Source: Thunnus maccoyii (taxonomy: Eukaryota; Chordata; Actinopteri; Scombriformes; Scombridae). From it: 64,000 bases of DNA. A model generated the notes under the pieces. The model worked only from the letters and a program-made list of their open reading frames with translations. It was not told where the DNA came from and did not search any database. Each line of letters starts with the position of its first letter. Within the stretch, counting starts at the first letter, position 1. This document shows, in pieces, positions 18,070-44,129 of the stretch. The position numbers were made by a program, and so were the translations under genes. The stretch covers positions 11,464,001 through 11,528,000 of the forward strand of contig NC_056538.1 of NCBI RefSeq assembly GCF_910596095.1. The letters run 5' to 3'.

Positions 18070-18717
18070 AACTTTGGCATAAATGTTTATTTATAGATGT
18101 GACAATATTTCATGTATTGTGTATATCTGTATGTTTCTGTGTGGAATATATATGCTACAGGCTGTGAAAACAAATCTCCCTTTGGGACAATAAAGACTAA
18201 ACTTTAAGCCTCCAGCTCACATACACTGAGAATGGACTTTTCAGTGAAATAGGAGACATATTGCGTCAATGTCGTTAAACTTTTATCATGAAAATATTTA
18301 ATGAGGTGATTTTTTTTGTGGAAAAAACATCTGACAAATATTATTCAAAACTGGGTATTAAAACACGTGTGGAGGAGGTGTTTAAGCCATCTCAAGAACC
18401 ACAAAAATGCCTTATTACTACTGTCGCAATACTCAGAATTAACTGATGTAAACCTGTGAATTTTATTTCATTTTATACTTTATGTATTTATTTATTTATT
18501 TTCCCTCAGTCTTCTCTTTTCTTCTCTCTCTGTCGTTCGTTTCTCTCCTTGTTTTCTGTTAGGGTTTTTTTCTTTGTACATGACATTCCATTTTATGCCA
18601 ATAAAGTTGGAAAATGAGCTGTAGGAAACGCAAAACCTCGTGGAGAAAAAAAAAACGGAAAAAAAAAAAAACAACGTCCAGCTGTAACAAGGAGGCTGCT
18701 GACAGGCGGAGAAAAAC

Positions 18718-21700
18718 ATGGCGGCCGGCGGTGCTTGGTTCCTTGTGCTCGGGTCGGTTTTTCTGTGCAATCTCATGAAAACACTACTGCCGAGCATTTC
18801 GTCATTCGTAAGTATGGGTTATTGCTGGTGTTTGACTCAAATGTACCGGCTGCGATGCTATGCGGTATGAGTGTAATTCCTTTAGTCTCGTCCCGCAGAC
18901 AACAAACCGTGTTGACAAAGCACTTTAATAGATAATGCTGCATTATGCTACATTCAGAGGGTGTGGTTTTCCTGACAATCTCGTCTAGTCACTATAAACA
19001 AGGGGGACACTATTTGTGCTGCATTATTGCTCAAATGTAAGGACCCCATTGTGTGCGCACATGTACCAGCTACATGATAGCTGACTGTAGTGTAGCCCTG
19101 TGTACACGCAGCGTTCATAGACTAGACCGGCACATACGGGTACTTCACAAGAAGTCATGGCCGCGCCCCTTTTGGAGGGATAGAAAACCTGTAGATGTTA
19201 ATGCAATTTGACGTGTGTTAAGCTGAGAATATTGTCAAGTTTGTATGCATTCATTCCGTGTTGAACAAACTTTTGTTTTATAGACATGCCTAGTAATTAT
19301 GTTGCTACCTTGCCTGAACCTGAGCGTTCACAGACACCTTATTGAATTAAGATTGGTCGGTCAGCCGTCATGCCCCTTCAGCCTCCGTCCAAGTGGATCA
19401 ACGACCTGACACAGTGGCCGGGAATTGCTTATCTTTTAAGTTTGAAAATTTATGTTACTTTGTAAATTATAAAGAGGGGTGTTTTGCCGGAGTTTTCACA
19501 ATTGTGAATCTTCTGGTGAGTGGATAGTGCCAGTATTGCCTTCTGAGGGAGACTGTTGTGTGACATCATAAACTATAAAAAAAATAATGTACTTAGCAAT
19601 CATGACGTCACCCACTGGTTTGTGGACTCCTGTTTTGAAGCCTAGAGTTTGCATTTTTACTTTCGCCAGCTTGGATTTTTGGAGCCAGGAGTGACCATAT
19701 TTGGACGAGAGGGTGGAGCTGACCCTAACCCTAGCTGCTAGCTTGGTTAGCACGGTGCATTTATAGTCAATGGTGCATTTACTCTAATGCTAATTTTCAC
19801 TCCAACTCCTTAGAGGGTCTTTTAGTACAACTAAACCAAGACTTTTTTTAGGCAACCAAAATGTTATGATTGACATTTTTCATGAACTGAAAACACACTG
19901 AAATAGCGATGGCTACGGCTACACCTATATTCAAAGTAGCACCATAGACTGTATAAAAGGTAGCACCTGTCACTCAAAGCGGCATCTCCCTTAATTCTGC
20001 ATAATTGTAAGCCTTAATAAATTGTAAATGGCTTAGTTATAGAAAAATTCACACCGCCCCCATACAGTTGTCATGGAGCTATAGAGACCAAAACCGTTTT
20101 TTGTACCAGGCTGTAAACATGTTTATTTCTGCTGTAAAGTTGGGCATTTTAATATGGGGGTCTATAGGGATTGACTCGCTTTTGGAGCCAGCCTCAAGTG
20201 GCCATTTGAGGAACTACAGTTAAGTTGGCTTCATTTTTCAGCTCTGGAGGTTGCCACTTGGTCAATGCCTGATCCATACTTGAAACCGGATTTGTTCTAT
20301 GCATGTGTGAAAATGCGGTGACTCCCTGTCGGAAGTATGTCAAAACATGTCGCAGTTTCTGGGATTTATCTTTGGTTTTACTAACTATCAAATAGAAGAT
20401 TCATTTTTTTTCTTACTAAATAATACATGTTTTTCTTGTTTTTGATAAACAATGTCTAATATATGGTTCTTATGAAATAGAATATTACATTTTTCCTCAT
20501 GAAATAAACACTTTTTTCCTGTTTTGGTAAAGAATGTCTAATATATATGGAGCTAATTTTGCCTTCCATTAACAAAAAAAGCTGGTAAAATGCTTGCATT
20601 GCTTGGATTAAGTAATTGTTAAAAAAAACTCTCCAAAAATCTTCCTGGCCTCCTGATACTGAAAGATGAATAAATAGTCATCCTTTGCTTCAATAGATTT
20701 TTCCCTCCAGGAAGTCTTTGAGGGCATTCTGTTGATTCTCATTGTCCATCTGGAGAACAGCAGGCTCTGTTACCTCCCCACTGAATAACTCGGTGACTGT
20801 GTATCCAGCACAACGCTGTATGAAGGTCCCTCATGATGTTCAGCTGTTGCTCCAGGTTACAATTAAGTCCCCAGTTAGAGTCAGAAAAAAAATATCCCAC
20901 ATGCAGTCACAACTACAGCTTTAAAATTACAGAATAACTTCTAACCATAGTTGTTATTGTATTATATAATATATAATACATTTATGAATAACTTTACATA
21001 TATGAAACACACTGTATTGGGGTAATTTACACTTTGCAAGTTAATGATTTACTTGATAGTTACTGCATTAAAACTATTGTGGGTTGTGGATAAGTTTAAT
21101 ATTATATAAAACATATACAAAATAGCTTAAATCTTAACTCATCCCATCTTACAACAGCACTACAGTCTACATAAAAACAAACATCTTAAAATTGCTGGTG
21201 AAGTCCGTGTCTGATGGTAACCAGGTGCCATACATGTAGACGACGTGTGTATTACATACTTTTTACCTAGTTCAAAGTACTGCATAGTTTTATATGGCAA
21301 TTTATGATATACGCCGCTGCCTTCAGATGTTCCTTCCATGTACTCTTCTTAACGTCACTGCCGGTCACTCGTCTGTAGTCCCAGTCAGTCTTGTTCAAAA
21401 ATCCACATGGTCTGACAGCAACGAAAGGGTGGGCTGCTCCTTCTCCTGGTAATCTTTAAATTGGCACTATCCACTTGTAAATAGCATTCATGTCAACTTC
21501 CAGGTCACCATTACCACTGGGAAATTCGGGTTTTTCTGGAAGCTCTGATACATCTGACAACCAAACAAATATGAATGCAGATGGTTTTGGCCTCACATCG
21601 CCAAAGACCTAACGTACAGTGTAATTTTGAGCTGCAATGATTTGTTGATCAATCAGATTAGTTGATCGACAGGAAATAAACCAGCAACTATTTTGATAAT

Positions 21701-24344
21701 TGAATAATCGTTTAAGTAATTTTTAAAGCAGAAACACCAAAAATGTTTTTTGCTGGTTTTAGCTTCTCAAATGTGAGAATTTGATGTTTTATGTGTCAAA
21801 CATGATAGTAAACTGAATATCTTCTGGATTTTTGATTGTTGGTCAGACAAATCAATTTGAAGACATCACCTTGGGCTCTATAAGATTATAACAGGCATCT
21901 TTCACTATATTCACTATTTTTTTTAACAGACAAAATGATTAATTGATAGTGAAAATAATCATTAGTTGCATTCCTAGTGTAAATAAACCCAAATTTAATG
22001 GATATTGTGTAATATTGTCGATACACTATTTTAATCATCACATGGCTATATTGATGACGTAAACACCTTGAAAACATAGGGCTCTTTCCCATCTCTCCCA
22101 TCCATCCATGACAGATTCATGAGATATTATCACCTTCTATTGTCTATCTAGAACTTCTAGGATTGATTAGGATGATAGGTATGATTGGGTTTCTGCATCC
22201 ACAAACAATAGCCCACACTGCAGTTAAATTCTGTGTCTCTTTTCTCTCAGTAACAGTCTTTTTTTTTTTTCTCCCTTCAAGCTCTCAAAGATGGTGCAGA
22301 AAGATGCTGAACAGGAGAGCGACATGAGGGCTGAAATCCAGGAGATGAAGAAGGAGCAGTCTTCAATTAGCATGATGGATGAGTTTGCTAGATATGCCAG
22401 ACTGGAGCGCAAAATCAACAAGATGACAGACAAGCTGAAAACACATGGTGAGAGACAAAAGTAGTAATTGTGACTGACATGCTGAGGACAGATAACATTC
22501 AGTCTTGGCTAGGACTGTGTCACAAGAGTGTTGATTTGCAATTAAAAAAAAACTTTTATTGCAGGTTAATGTTAGATTGGTTTTCTTGTTAGTCCATTCC
22601 CCGTGTGTTCACTTCCCATTTGCTTTTCGAGACACAGGGAAAGTACATGGTGATACACATGGTGTCACATGGTGATACACATGTGTCTTCCACACCTGTG
22701 CGTGTCTGCTACAAGAGATTCACACATACAAACCGCTAACAGCAGGAACTGGTAGGAGGATTTGGATAATATACTTACTGAGTGTTCTCTGGGAACAACT
22801 GCTGCCTGTTGCTGTCCTTCACCCTCGGCCGCAGGATTATCCTCTGCACATACAGGAAGCGGCTAGAGAGAATTTCAGTGTGATGCACATGTACAGCAGT
22901 GCAAAAATGTTTTCAGATTTTCATTTTGATATTCTCTTAAAACTGTACACTGACAGTTTGACACCCATTACCAAGCTATACAGCCCAGATTGAACTGTAT
23001 ATGGCTTCACAAGTATTTAAACCAATCACTTGTTTTTCCTGATTTTACTGTTCTTATGACTTCTAAACAGCTGACTCTCAGTCTCCAACATTGTGTTCAT
23101 CAAGGGGGACTGTCTGCTGTTTGAATGAAAAGTATTTTCATTAAATGTCCAAAATGTACAAAAAAGATTTACTTCATGCAGTGTATCAAATATTTGGTAT
23201 GTATTAATTATTGTTTTGGAGACTGCCCCCTCAATCTTGCCCAAGACCTTACAGAGAATTCACTGCTGTGTTTCTTGCCATGTTACCATATGACTGGATG
23301 GAACAAATTAATTGGGAATGTACAACAGATTTTTCCAGTGAATCAGATAATAAAGTGAAACAAAATGTCAGTTTAATCAGATTATCAGGGTAACAGGAAC
23401 TGGGGAAGTATTAAAGAAGGCTGGATCACCACAAAAAGTGTTTTAAGTCTAACGGTTATGTATTTCCTCCATCTTGCAGTGAAATCAAGAACTGCACAAC
23501 AAGCCAAAATGAAATGGGTTGTGAACATCGTCTTTTATATACTGCAGGTAGGTGGAAATTATACGAAGAAGCACAAGTGCATTTAGTTCAGATTGTACTT
23601 GTACTTGTTCTGTAATCTAAATGTAAGCATGGGCCATGTGTTGGATACAAAACCTGCTGATAAGTCCTTTATTTTGAGATTTTTAGAACTAGAAATGAAG
23701 GAGTTAACATTGCTAATATCATGATAGGCTAATAAAATACAAAAAAACGTAATATATATTCATTTTTTGTTCTCCAAATCTATTTAATTACACAAAAGTG
23801 TCAAATCTGGGGACGAGTAGACATATACATACGTGATAGTACTTGTTATAACTGAATTGTACACATTTCTTTCCTTTATTGCTCAGGCTGCCGTGATGAT
23901 CTCCTTGATATGGAAGTATTACTCTGACCCAGTGACAGTGGTCCCTAATAGATGGATCGCCCCTGTGGAGCGGCTTGTGGCCTTCCCAACAGGAGTGGCA
24001 GGTAATCAATCTCTTTTGTTTTTTGTATTTTGTAGACTATGAAATGATAAACATGCAGGGCACCTCCATATAGAGTAATATAATACACATAGAACATAGC
24101 TTTTTTGTGTTGGAATATAACATATATCAGGCAAAATATTGTCGGATTCATACTGATTTAAACACAATGTTGGTGTTCATATGAATTACAGTATGTCATG
24201 CTTACCCTCTCTGAAAACTGCCATCAAGCTCGGGCTGTTTGTCACTGACAGAGCTCTCTTGTCCTTTCAGGTGGAGTGGGAATCACATGCTGGTTGGTGG
24301 TTTGCAACAAAGTAGTTACACTGGGTCTCCATGCCGTTAGCTAA
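18718..24344 (+). CDS. get1: GET1 (WRB), ER receptor subunit for tail-anchored protein insertion
   Basis: GET1/WRB with CAMLG forms the ER membrane receptor-insertase that accepts tail-anchored proteins from the GET3/TRC40 ATPase (family knowledge). Five exons: 18718-18807, 22282-22447, 23480-23547, 23887-24001 and 24271-24344, giving 170 residues against about 174 in human. Residues 6-24 (WFLVLGSVFLCNLMKTLL) form membrane segment 1. Residues about 35-90 are the cytosolic coiled coil that docks GET3 (EIQEMKKEQSSISMMDEFAR, then YARLERKINKMTDKLK). Segment 2 spans KWVVNIVFYILQAAVMISLI. Segment 3 lies in GVAGGVGITCWLVVCN near the C-terminus. The first ATG sits at the head of the first membrane helix as in orthologues. 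AATAAA follows at 24651-24656. All introns are GT-AG and the frame closes exactly. Confidence 0.96.
19555..20290. repeat. Unclassified teleost interspersed repeat in GET1 intron 1
   Basis: Contains segments of the type catgacgtcacccactggtt, ttggagccaggagtgaccat and ggttgccacttgg, which I recognise from memory as a repeat found widely in fish genomes. No coding capacity or clean terminal repeats were identified. Class assignment needs a repeat library. Confidence 0.4.
21629..21977. repeat. Family A MITE copy in GET1 intron 1
   Basis: The best-preserved copy of the family. The left end gagctgcaatgatttgttga and the right end, in reverse complement ggaatgcaactaatgatta, form imperfect terminal inverted repeats. 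Inside are gttttagcttctcaaatgtg and gacatcaccttgggctct, shared with other copies. Confidence 0.6.
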
Positions 24345-24676
24345 AAAGCCCAGCTTTGATTACAAAAGTTAAATACAGTGGTTTTCTATGTTATTGCTGA
24401 ACAGTTTGTTGATAAATGCTAGTGTTGTCCTATTTTTTTTGTGTCAGCTGCTCAGGTCAGCATGAAAAAATGCAGTGCATTTTTGGCATTAGCTGTTTAG
24501 TATTGTAACATCGTAACATCTTTGGTGATGTTGAATTTTGTTGTTTTATGTTTTGGTAGTTTTGTCTTAAGTTAATCTTAAGTTAATTGTGTGTATTGAC
24601 TGTGTATTATTTTGAAACAGAATGATCTGGAAATGTTGAAATGCCTTTTTAATAAATGACAACAAAAGAAAAGCCT
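24345..24676 (+). other. GET1 3' UTR
   Basis: Follows the stop codon and ends just after AATAAA at 24651-24656. It abuts or slightly overlaps the predicted end of LCA5L on the opposite strand, whose AATAAA reads as tttatt at 24680-24685. Confidence 0.6.
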
Positions 24677-25003
24677 CTATTTATTGAAACTTTGCAAATT
24701 GGGAATTGTCCAGCAAACACAAACACAAGTCAGGTGGTTTTCTTGACGTAAAACTGAAATAGATTTAAAAAAAACAAAACAAAACAGATAACCACAATGT
24801 GTTGTGTGTAGCTCTTAGATAAGATTGTTTACTCAGAGAAATACTTCAGTATGATAAACTCCCAGTCCGCTGCCACTAAAGTCAAAATTTCCTCTTCTGA
24901 CTGAAAGACTGTCCATTCTACAGTTCAGTGAATACACATCAACCTACTCTGTCTTGTTAATCACTGCTTACTCCATCTTTCCTGCATTTCCCAGCTGGTA
25001 GGT
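24660..25003 (-). other. LCA5L 3' UTR
   Basis: Stretch between the LCA5L stop and a minus-strand AATAAA (plus 24680-24685). It is unusually close to the GET1 signal, so the two convergent transcripts may overlap at their ends. Confidence 0.5.
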
Positions 25004-28000
25004 TTACAAATCCCACTGTTGAGGGTCTCGACCATCCACCCTCATCCTGTCCTGTGTCGTGTCCACACTACTATAGGCAGGTCTTCCGCTGTGCAGGTTC
25101 TCAATAGTTTGTTTGAAGGAGTAGTTGCGTTTGGTTTTGGGTAGCTTGTATCCTTTGCACTTAGGTTCAGTTGTGTTCAGAGATTCCTCCAAAATGGTGG
25201 ACACCTGTCCTTCATGTTCCTCTGTGTGCTCTTCTTCTAACTCCTGTGGGGCATCTACTGCCTCTTCTTCTTCAGTACCGTCTCTCTCAATTTGAAGCTC
25301 TGGGTTTTCTCCTGAACAACCATTCTGCTCAACAGTGTCTGGTAACAAATGTTTTGGTAATATTAGGCTCCATTATTAAGAACACAGGTTTAAGTTTGTT
25401 CCTTTGTGTTTTCTGGAACGAGTTGTCGGTGAATATTATTATACTGTATATGTGGCATTAATTAACTCACCTGCACATCTCTCAGTCTCAGTTTCTTCCA
25501 GGTGATCCAGTCCTCCAGTTCCAGGTCTTCCAGTTTCTTTTTCTGATGTGACATTTACGGAAACCTCTGTTTCCGGATATTCAGTAGCAAAAGACTCCTG
25601 CACGGGACAGTGATTGCAACAACACTGAAATTAATACACAGGCTTTGTTAGCAATCAATGAGAGCTAAATGAAAATAAGGATGATATAAAATAATAGTGT
25701 AAAAATAAAGGTGTGTTGAAGTAAGGAATAGAGTATAAATCAACAAATGGGTTAAAATAACAGTATGCAGGTATCTTGAAAATACAACTGTGGCCCTACA
25801 TTGACATGTTCAGATGATTTGAATCATGTACCCAGTTCACGGAGCTCTCCTGCTCTTCCAGCCTCTGTTCAGTCTCACAATACTGTAACTCCAAAAGACT
25901 GGCAGCCTCAGTGGAATTAAGGACTAATCCATCTGTTTGAACCATCTTGCTTTCTCTGCCTGTAAATCAAAAATGAGTTTCAGACAACATCCACGACAAG
26001 CGACAACAAATTAGATATTGTCAGACTGAGTCGGACTAGTTTATGTTTGTATACCTTTTTGGTTAGATCCTTTTAGGAATCTGTGGGAGTAAATGTTGTG
26101 TGTTTCCAGCTCTCGCTCTCTATCCTGTGTGGGGAAGAATAAAAGGTGTGTACATAGTTTGATATCAAGACCAGACAGGTAAGATAATTACTGATTTAAT
26201 TTAATTTGGTAAATACAGCGCAGGCGCCCCCGCAGGACTCTGAGGGTTAATTAGAATGATCACACAAATTTGTTTATCCTCTTGCACTAAATATATAATA
26301 AATGCTAATCTATGTTCATGAATCTCACCTCAATAAACTGTATTAGCTAAATTAAATTAAATCACTAATTACCTTTCAACATGTGTGATAAGGAAGACAG
26401 GAGTTTGCAGACAAAAGAAGAAAGCCTAATATCAGAGTCACATGACTGGATAACTTGGCAATCAACAGCCATCTAGTGGTCAATTAGGGGGACTGTTGAA
26501 GAAAATATGTCTTCAAGAATGAACTAGAGATATCATTTGCTTCAGTTTTAGACTCTTTGTCGAGCTTGTCATGGCCGTATTCAAATAGCCAGTGATATAA
26601 ATAGGGCAAGGATTCTGATGGTAATACATTTTCATGTAACTTTTCAGGAGTCAGATTTGATATATACACATAGAGAACGAGTGCTGAATAGCTGTAATAG
26701 TGTGGTTGAAACAGTTTGCTTGAAAAAGTGATTTAAACACGTTTAATTAAAGATAACATATTTGATGAAAAGAAATAGTCTTTTGGTATTCGACAAAGCA
26801 TCTTCAAAGAGGTTTAGATTTCATATTATATGACAAGAGTGATTGTCTGTGTTTGCAAACATGTGCTCGCACTTCATTTGGTACTCAAATGGTTAAGGAG
26901 TAGAAGGCAGGGCTGAAGATAAGTCTAACCATCAAGTACCACAAACAGATAAATAGGCTAGTCATAATTCCTAGAGAGAGAGAAGTTGTCTGTGTGTGTG
27001 TGTGTGTGTGTGTAAGTGTCATGGAAGTGTCACACTTTTAACCAATAACTAAAGCTTCAATAAAGTGATATAAGTATATTATTGCATTATCGGCTGCAGT
27101 TATTACATTTTTATGTAATAAAACCCAGCTAACAATGTAATAACCAGCAAATAATGTAATAAGTTATTTGTGAAGTCATTATGTGAAAAAAGTTGTTACG
27201 TTATTGGTTTAGAAATGTTATTACATTATGGGTAAGTTATTCCATTATTGACTTTTATTACTGTAAGAATGGAAAAATTATTATGTTATTGGCAGTTATT
27301 ACGTTAACGATAGTTATTACATTTTTGGCTGCTACACACAGCAATGACTAGATAACAGCTGTTTTCAACTTACTTGGATTTCCTTGGTTAATTGATATAT
27401 CTGCTCTTGCAGATAGCAGGAAATCTTTCTTGCCTTGCTGATCTTTCTATGTTCAATGGTTATTTGGCGATTGAATGAAGCTTTGCACAACTCAAGATTT
27501 CTTTCTAAGGCCTAGAGATAAAGAAAGAGATAAAGAAGTAAAATCACAATAAATCCATTTCCTATTCATACCTCTAGCTAATAATATAATCTACATTTTT
27601 AGGCTGTGACTGTGGATGCTGCTAAGAGAAACACTGGACTTGCACACACTTGAACAGTATCAGACTTCCCCCTTGGCTCCTTCATACCAGTATCCTCTTG
27701 TCCTTCTCCTCCAGCTCGGCAGTGGCCTTGGCCAACCTGAGAGTAAGTTCCTCCCTCTCCAGCAGACTGTGATCCTGGCTGAGCAGCTGCAGGTGCTGGA
27801 GACTGGCCTTAGCATTCAACAGCTTGTTGCCTGTAGCCTGGAGCTGCCTTGCCAGGTTGTCACGGCATGTGCGGGTCTCACGAAGCAACCCCTGCAGGAC
27901 TCTGGCCTCGTTGCTGTGCTTGGTTAGGATCTGGGAATAAGGGGGGCACAAGGAAATGTGAGAAATTATTTGAAATATTTGATTTGCTGCTACATTTGGG

Positions 28001-28916
28001 CTTTTGTGTAGAGAACTGTTGGAGTTGTCAGAGAAGTGGGATCAAAAACATGAAATTCTTGGGAAAGATTAGGAAAAAAAAGCTTATTTCAACCATTGAA
28101 TCAATGAATAGCTTTTGAAATTTGGATGATAAATGGGAAGAGTTGTAAAATCTCGTTTACACAGATAAAAGCATTCCAACTTTTATGGATGAGTACCAGC
28201 GTAGCAGCGTTTTTGTCTCTGAACATCTTGTGTACACAATGATGTGGCAATGATTCAAATCTGACTAAGCATCACAGACACCAACCTGAGCAATGCTGCT
28301 CTCTGAGTCTTGGAAATGCTGCAGTGCCACCATGTGGCGGTGCTGGAGCCTCTTCAGCAGTTTATTCTCCGTCCTGGCTTCACTCAGCTGGTGCTGCAGA
28401 TCCCACACCTGGCTCTTCAGCTCCCTGATGCAGTTCAAGTCGGCAGACTGGCTCCTCGGCGATGACACTTGTAGGGGCTTGATCGGAGGCAACTTTAGGA
28501 GCTGGTGGTTTGCAGTGTTGTTTGTCTTCTGCTTGTGGTCCCCTTGTGCTTTTTTAGCTGAACCGAGGGAAAAGGGTTTACACATAATACATTTAACATG
28601 TATACATACATATTAACAAAAGAATTGCAACTGTATTTGATTTGCAATCAAATCACATGTATTAAATCATGTTTAATAAAATGCCTTTTGTTCTTCCGGA
28701 TGGCTTTGATTCTTGACACTTGTCTGATGTCTTGGCTTCTGGGGTCTTGTGTGTAAGTGAGTCAGTTTGGTCTTCAAAGTCAGATGAGTAGTGTGGAGTA
28801 TTAGAGCCACAGCACAGTCTGGAGGGAGTGGACCAGCAGGAGGTGTCCGTGCTGTTGCTCACAGCGTCACTGTCACCCTCCCTCCTGTGAGCAAAGGCCT
28901 GCTGCATCGCACACAT
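25004..28916 (-). CDS. lca5l: LCA5L, lebercilin-like ciliary coiled-coil protein
   Basis: Paralogue of lebercilin (LCA5), which supports intraflagellar transport in photoreceptor cilia; LCA5L is thought to be ciliary as well (family knowledge). Eight coding exons on the minus strand: 28685-28916 (start ATG 28916, inside an exon whose acceptor is at 28940), 28286-28557, 27688-27930, 27374-27511, 26055-26124, 25832-25959, 25471-25597 and 25004-25338. They sum to 1545 nt, 514 residues, against about 670 in human. The lebercilin coiled coil is encoded by exons 2-4: CIRELKSQVWDLQHQLSEAR, NKLLKRLQHRHMVALQHF, LQGLLRETRTCRDNLARQL, then ALERNLELCKASFNRQITIE. The C-terminal part is acidic and poorly ordered. 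A 5' UTR exon ends at 29281. The first coding exon is followed by a probable GC donor (see findings). Confidence 0.93.
26993..27013. repeat. (TG)n microsatellite in LCA5L intron
   Basis: About ten uninterrupted TG units within the largest LCA5L intron. The flanks, 27040-27340, are rich in short ttattacatta-type blocks with no identifiable family. Confidence 0.8.
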
Positions 28917-29280
28917 CACTTCCTCCCAGGCTTTTACAATCTGAGAAGAGAAAAAAAATCAAGGAAAAGATATGTGCATTCATGAGAACTTGCATTAAGT
29001 AAAATGAATAAGGAGTTGAAATTTTAAAAATGACTAAGAGTTTAATAAACAAACCTAAATTGCTTTTCTAAGGTCATCAAAGCTGCCTCTGAAAATGGAG
29101 CTCAAGAGCTCATTTGATCACAAACAAATCTGTTCAAAAGTGACCATGTAGAATAACTTCTACAAGTTTGATAACTAAAACCTTTCCTTTTGGTCCCTTA
29201 ATCTTAATAAAATGTTCTCCCCCTTTAATTTAGCTTGTCATATTTTAATTAGTGTAGCCTGAAAAATGAGAGCATCATAC

Positions 29281-29480
29281 CTTTTCTTGCAAACAATCTG
29301 GTTTTTGAGAGCAGTTATCTTTTCAATCCTGTTGCACACCACTGAAGAACAGACACAGGCAACGTTGTCATTTTCACTTACTAGCATCCAGGCTGTAAAT
29401 ATTTAGTCAATAAATTACCTTACCAACGGTTGCCAGGGACCTTTTTGGACAGACACTTTCACGGTTGTCGTGGTAACTCC
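29281..29480 (-). other. LCA5L 5' UTR exon (inferred)
   Basis: A minus-strand donor (gaaaag then gtatga) at 29281/29280 pairs in position with the acceptor at 28940. No ATG is in frame upstream and an in-frame stop precedes the join, so the exon is non-coding. The upstream limit is estimated from the X-box position. Confidence 0.5.
29429..29477. promoter_or_regulatory. RFX X-box-like motifs at the LCA5L promoter
   Basis: gttgtcgtggtaac (29464-29477) fits the two-half-site RFX consensus RYYNYYN(1-3)RRNRAC. A second, weaker site (gttgccagggac) lies at 29429-29440. RFX factors drive ciliary genes, which suits a lebercilin-like gene. The sites lie just upstream of the inferred LCA5L first exon and about 0.7 kb from SH3BGR. 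Confidence 0.5.
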
Positions 29481-30002
29481 CAACGCGGCGGGACGATTAA
29501 AATTCATGGGGTGTATGTTTGTTAATTTTTATATATATTCTCCTCAATATATATTTGAAATGTATTTGATGTGCAGTGTACACATTTGCCAGATCTGAAA
29601 AATTTTGAAAAACAAAATAAATGAATGAATTTATGAATTGTTAAAGAATTTGACGTCAAGACTTTATTTTACTTTACAGCGACACAAGAGAGAGCAACGG
29701 TGTGCATTGTCCCAATTTCCCACCAAAATCTATTGATTCAGTCCCACATTTTTTGAATGATTTCCAAGGACCCTTAACAGGCCCGAGTGCCTGCGTTTGG
29801 AAACCAAAGACTCACAGCCTACAGTGCTGGTCAGTGCTATTTCTGTCCATATATGCACTCAGCAAAGAGCTGGAAACTAACTTCACTGTCTCCTGCGCCG
29901 ACTGACAGCTGAAGTTGCCAATCAGTCTGACCGGTGCTGCGCCCCCAGGGGCCAACCCACCAATCCTGCACTAATGGAGCCTGGAGACAAAAATAACCTC
30001 AC

Positions 30003-30004
<2 letters not shown>

Positions 30005-30057
<53 letters not shown>
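30005..30057. repeat. (GT)26 microsatellite between LCA5L and SH3BGR
   Basis: An uninterrupted GT tract of 53 bases in the roughly 700 bp divergent intergenic region. It is likely polymorphic, and alternating purine-pyrimidine DNA can adopt Z-form. Confidence 0.95.
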
Positions 30058-30060
<3 letters not shown>

Positions 30061-30104
30061 GTGAGTGAGTGATCTCAGTGCTGTGTCTCCGTCCTGGGTG
30101 CGCT

Positions 30105-30114
30105 CTAATAATAG
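30105..30114 (+). promoter_or_regulatory. MEF2 consensus site in the SH3BGR promoter
   Basis: ctaataatag is an exact match to YTAWWWWTAR, 65 bases upstream of the SH3BGR ATG. SH3BGR is expressed chiefly in heart and skeletal muscle (family knowledge), so a MEF2 input is plausible. Binding is inferred. Confidence 0.45.
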
Positions 30115-30178
30115 AGGGGGCCGCCTTCTCCTTTAAGAGCCTACTTGTTGCATACTCTACAAAAGATATTGTAACAAA

Positions 30179-44129
<13,951 letters not shown>

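Larger units (their letters stand above)
15310..18640. other. HMGN1-GET1 spacer
   Basis: No host exon recognised. Contents: a family A MITE fragment (15710-15800), a coiled-coil-coding relic (15930-16215), a repeat also found at 46.3 kb (17030-17350) and a hAT-like MITE (17363-18069). The final part, before the GET1 start, is A-rich. Confidence 0.55.
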
